From NCBI GenBank assembly GCA_946615785.1, contig CAMOIA010000059.1, positions 1 to 8,215 on the forward strand: a DNA stretch of 8,215 nucleotides, read 5' to 3'. Both the position numbers and the translations under genes were made by a program. Below are positions 6,987 to 8,215 of the stretch, one piece after another (the stretch's first letter is position 1; every line of letters starts with the position of its first letter). The notes below the pieces were generated by a model. That model made no database searches, was not told where the DNA came from, and saw only the letters and a list, made by a program, of their open reading frames with translations. The DNA comes from an uncultured Clostridia bacterium. GTDB lineage: Bacteria > Bacillota > Clostridia > Christensenellales > Aristaeellaceae.

Positions 6987-7016
6987 GTTATGCGCAGCGT
7001 ATAGCATGCGCATAAC
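6987..7016. repeat. Perfect 9-bp inverted repeat in the leader of the dehydratase gene
   Basis: GTTATGCGC (6987-6995) is the exact reverse complement of GCGCATAAC (7008-7016), with a 12-base spacer. It lies between the predicted transcription start (about 7021) and the ribosome site (6968-6975) of the minus-strand gene. It would form a hairpin at the very 5' end of the transcript. As DNA it has the shape of a dimeric repressor operator placed just downstream of the -10 box. No T run follows, so it is not a terminator. Confidence 0.6.
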
Positions 7017-7027
7017 GATACATTTTG

Positions 7028-7056
7028 ATTATAAAAGATACCGCGGGGAAAAGCAA
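7028..7056 (-). promoter_or_regulatory. Predicted sigma-A promoter of the nucleotide-sugar dehydratase gene
   Basis: The -10 box is TATAAT (7033-7028, perfect), the spacer is 17 bases, and the -35 box is TTGCTT (7056-7051, 3/6). The start would be near 7021, with a leader of about 58 bases containing the 9-bp inverted repeat. The weak -35 box would suit an activated promoter. Confidence 0.6.
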
Positions 7057-7108
7057 CCCCCTGCTCCCCCGCAGTTCTTAACATTTCCATGAACAAACCG
7101 CCGTATTT

Positions 7109-7118
7109 GGCAATTGCC
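7109..7118. repeat. 10-base palindrome overlapping the glgA -35 box
   Basis: GGCAATTGCC is a perfect palindrome whose right half makes up most of the -35 hexamer of the glgA promoter. It is a candidate operator. A perfect 10-mer can also occur by chance. Confidence 0.35.
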
Positions 7119-7142
7119 TTTTAGAATGGATTGTATTATAAT
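7114..7142 (+). promoter_or_regulatory. Predicted sigma-A promoter of glgA
   Basis: The -35 box is TTGCCT (7114-7119, 4/6), the spacer is 17 bases, and the -10 box is a perfect TATAAT (7137-7142). The predicted start is near 7149, giving a leader of about 67 bases. A 5-bp weak stem (AAACT 7154-7158 with AGTTT 7165-7169) lies near the 5' end. The -35 boxes of this promoter and the divergent one are 57 bases apart. Confidence 0.7.
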
Positions 7143-7203
7143 GTCTTTGTCGGAAACTTTTTGGAGTTTTTGCACAGGCGTGAAATCGAATATCATTGAT
7201 AAC

Positions 7204-7212
7204 GAGGTGATC
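7204..7212 (+). promoter_or_regulatory. Ribosome binding site of glgA
   Basis: GAGGTGATC is a 9-base uninterrupted match to the complement of the 16S rRNA 3' end. It lies 4 bases from ATG 7217 and supports that start. An 11-base palindrome (TATCA-T-TGATA, 7191-7201) lies directly upstream. Confidence 0.75.
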
Positions 7213-7216
7213 GAAG

Positions 7217-8215
7217 ATGAAAATCCTCTTCGCTGCGTCCGAATGCGTTCCTTTTGTGAAAACCGGCGGTCTGGCAGACGTTGTCGGCGCGCTCGCTCCG
7301 GTCCTGGCCGGGGAAGGGCACGACGTGCGCGTTTTCCTGCCCCTGTATTCTTCCATTCCGGAAAAATATACCTCGAAAATGCGCCATATGGGGCATTTTG
7401 ACGTTTCCCTCGGCTGGCGCAAGCAGTATTGCGGCATCGAAATGCTGGAAATGGACGGCGTGACCTGGTATTTTGTGGACAATAAATACTATTTCGGCCG
7501 CAGTTATATTTACGGCATGGGCGGCGACGAATACGAGCGTTTCGGTTTCTTTGACCGCGCCGTCCTCAACGCCCTTGAGGTCCTCTCCTTCCAGCCGGAC
7601 ATCCTGCACTGCAACGACTGGCAGACCGGCATGATCCCCGCGCTTTTGAAAATCCAGTATCAGCATCTGCCTTTCTACAGCCGCATCCGCACCGTCTTCA
7701 CCATTCACAACCTGCAGTACCAGGGTATTTTCGGCATCAAGCAGGTTCAGGACGTGATGGAGCTGGGCGATTCGCTCTACACCAGCGATAAGCTCGAATG
7801 CTACGGCTGCGCCAATTACCTCAAGGCCGGCCTTGTCTACAGCGACGAAATCACCACCGTTTCGCCGAGCTATGCCGACGAAATCCAGACCAGCTATTAC
7901 GGCGAGCGCATGGACGGCCTGCTCAGGGCGCGCAGCGAACAATTGACGGGCGTGCTCAACGGCATTGACGTGGCGGACTGGAACCCGAAGGAAGACAAAT
8001 TCATCCCCGCGACGTACGACGCGGCCAGCCTTGAAGGAAAAGCGGTCTGCAAAGCAGCCCTGCAGGAGGAGCTCGGGCTGGACGTCAACGCCGGCACGCC
8101 GATCATCGGCATGATCGGCCGTCTGACCAACCAGAAGGGACTCGACCTGGTGGATTATGTGATTGCCGATCTGCTGAGCAAGACACAGGAAGTTCACCAG
8201 CGGTTTCCTGATCTT
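7217..8215 (+). CDS. glgA: Glycogen/starch synthase (ADP-glucose type, GT5), 3' end missing
   Basis: This enzyme transfers glucose from ADP-glucose to the growing alpha-1,4-glucan chain in glycogen synthesis. The first 333 codons are present and the frame is open at the window edge; full-length enzymes are about 475-490 residues. It starts MKILFAASECVPFVKTGGLADV, with the KTGGL nucleotide-sugar/acceptor motif at 15-19. Next come FVDNKYYFGR at 86-95, YGMGGDEYERFGFF at 99-112, HCNDWQTGMIP at 131-141, FTIHNLQYQG at 161-170 and VLNGID at 246-251. The C-terminal Rossmann lobe opens with MIGRLTNQKGLDL (299-311), which contains the conserved Arg302 and Lys307 of the active site. After QKG, 25 more residues are seen without reaching the usual LGTG-type strand, suggesting a slightly extended helix. 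It is divergent from the dehydratase gene. No glgC or glgD is inside the window. Confidence 0.95.
   Translation, partial: MKILFAASECVPFVKTGGLADVVGALAPVLAGEGHDVRVFLPLYSSIPEKYTSKMRHMGHFDVSLGWRKQYCGIEMLEMDGVTWYFVDNKYYFGRSYIYGMGGDEYERFGFFDRAVLNALEVLSFQPDILHCNDWQTGMIPALLKIQYQHLPFYSRIRTVFTIHNLQYQGIFGIKQVQDVMELGDSLYTSDKLECYGCANYLKAGLVYSDEITTVSPSYADEIQTSYYGERMDGLLRARSEQLTGVLNGIDVADWNPKEDKFIPATYDAASLEGKAVCKAALQEELGLDVNAGTPIIGMIGRLTNQKGLDLVDYVIADLLSKTQEVHQRFPDL

Noticed and set aside
6991..7006. A catabolite-response (cre) site in the dehydratase leader, TG-N5-CG-N5-CA.
   Set aside because: The canonical cre has four bases on each side of the central CG (14 bases in total); here there are five, and the A/T-rich positions do not match.
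7193..8197. A 334-codon open frame on the minus strand opposite glgA.
   Set aside because: The plus strand encodes clear GlgA motifs with a promoter and a strong ribosome site. The antisense frame has no recognisable domain and results from codon bias.

Overview
The window looks like chromosomal DNA from a fairly high-GC member of the Firmicutes, most likely an uncultured gut-type Clostridia lineage. That placement is an inference. It rests on strong AGGAGG-type ribosome binding sites, promoters of the sigma-A type (TTGnnn, 17 bases, TATAAT), short U-tailed hairpin terminators, and an FHA protein directly ahead of an FtsW/RodA gene, an arrangement familiar from Clostridia. No tRNA, rRNA, CRISPR array, insertion sequence or phage gene is visible, and there is no gene-free stretch longer than about 250 bases.

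Layout from left to right. Positions 1-3331 hold one minus-strand operon, read from right to left: promoter (3303-3331), HAD phosphatase, MATE exporter, FHA-domain membrane protein, and an FtsW/RodA-type peptidoglycan polymerase that runs off the left edge. The genes are tightly packed: a 4-base stop/start overlap, then a 27-base gap, then a 3-base gap. Positions 3338-4897 are a self-contained minus-strand unit, a uracil permease of the NCS2 family with its own promoter and terminator. Positions 4968-7056 are another single-gene minus-strand unit, a membrane-bound nucleotide-sugar 4,6-dehydratase of the WbpM/PglF/CapD type. Divergently, on the plus strand from 7114 to the right edge, lies glgA (glycogen/starch synthase), which is incomplete.

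The genes serve the cell envelope (FtsW/FHA, sugar dehydratase), export (MATE), pyrimidine uptake (permease) and storage polysaccharide synthesis (GlgA). Apart from the four-gene operon, each has its own promoter, so most neighbours are not obviously functionally linked. The content is largely ordinary housekeeping and I see no convincing new multi-gene system. The points most worth a second look are the degenerate FHA phosphopeptide site, the placing of a phosphatase and an exporter at the head of the FHA-FtsW operon, and a perfect 9-base inverted repeat just downstream of the dehydratase promoter.
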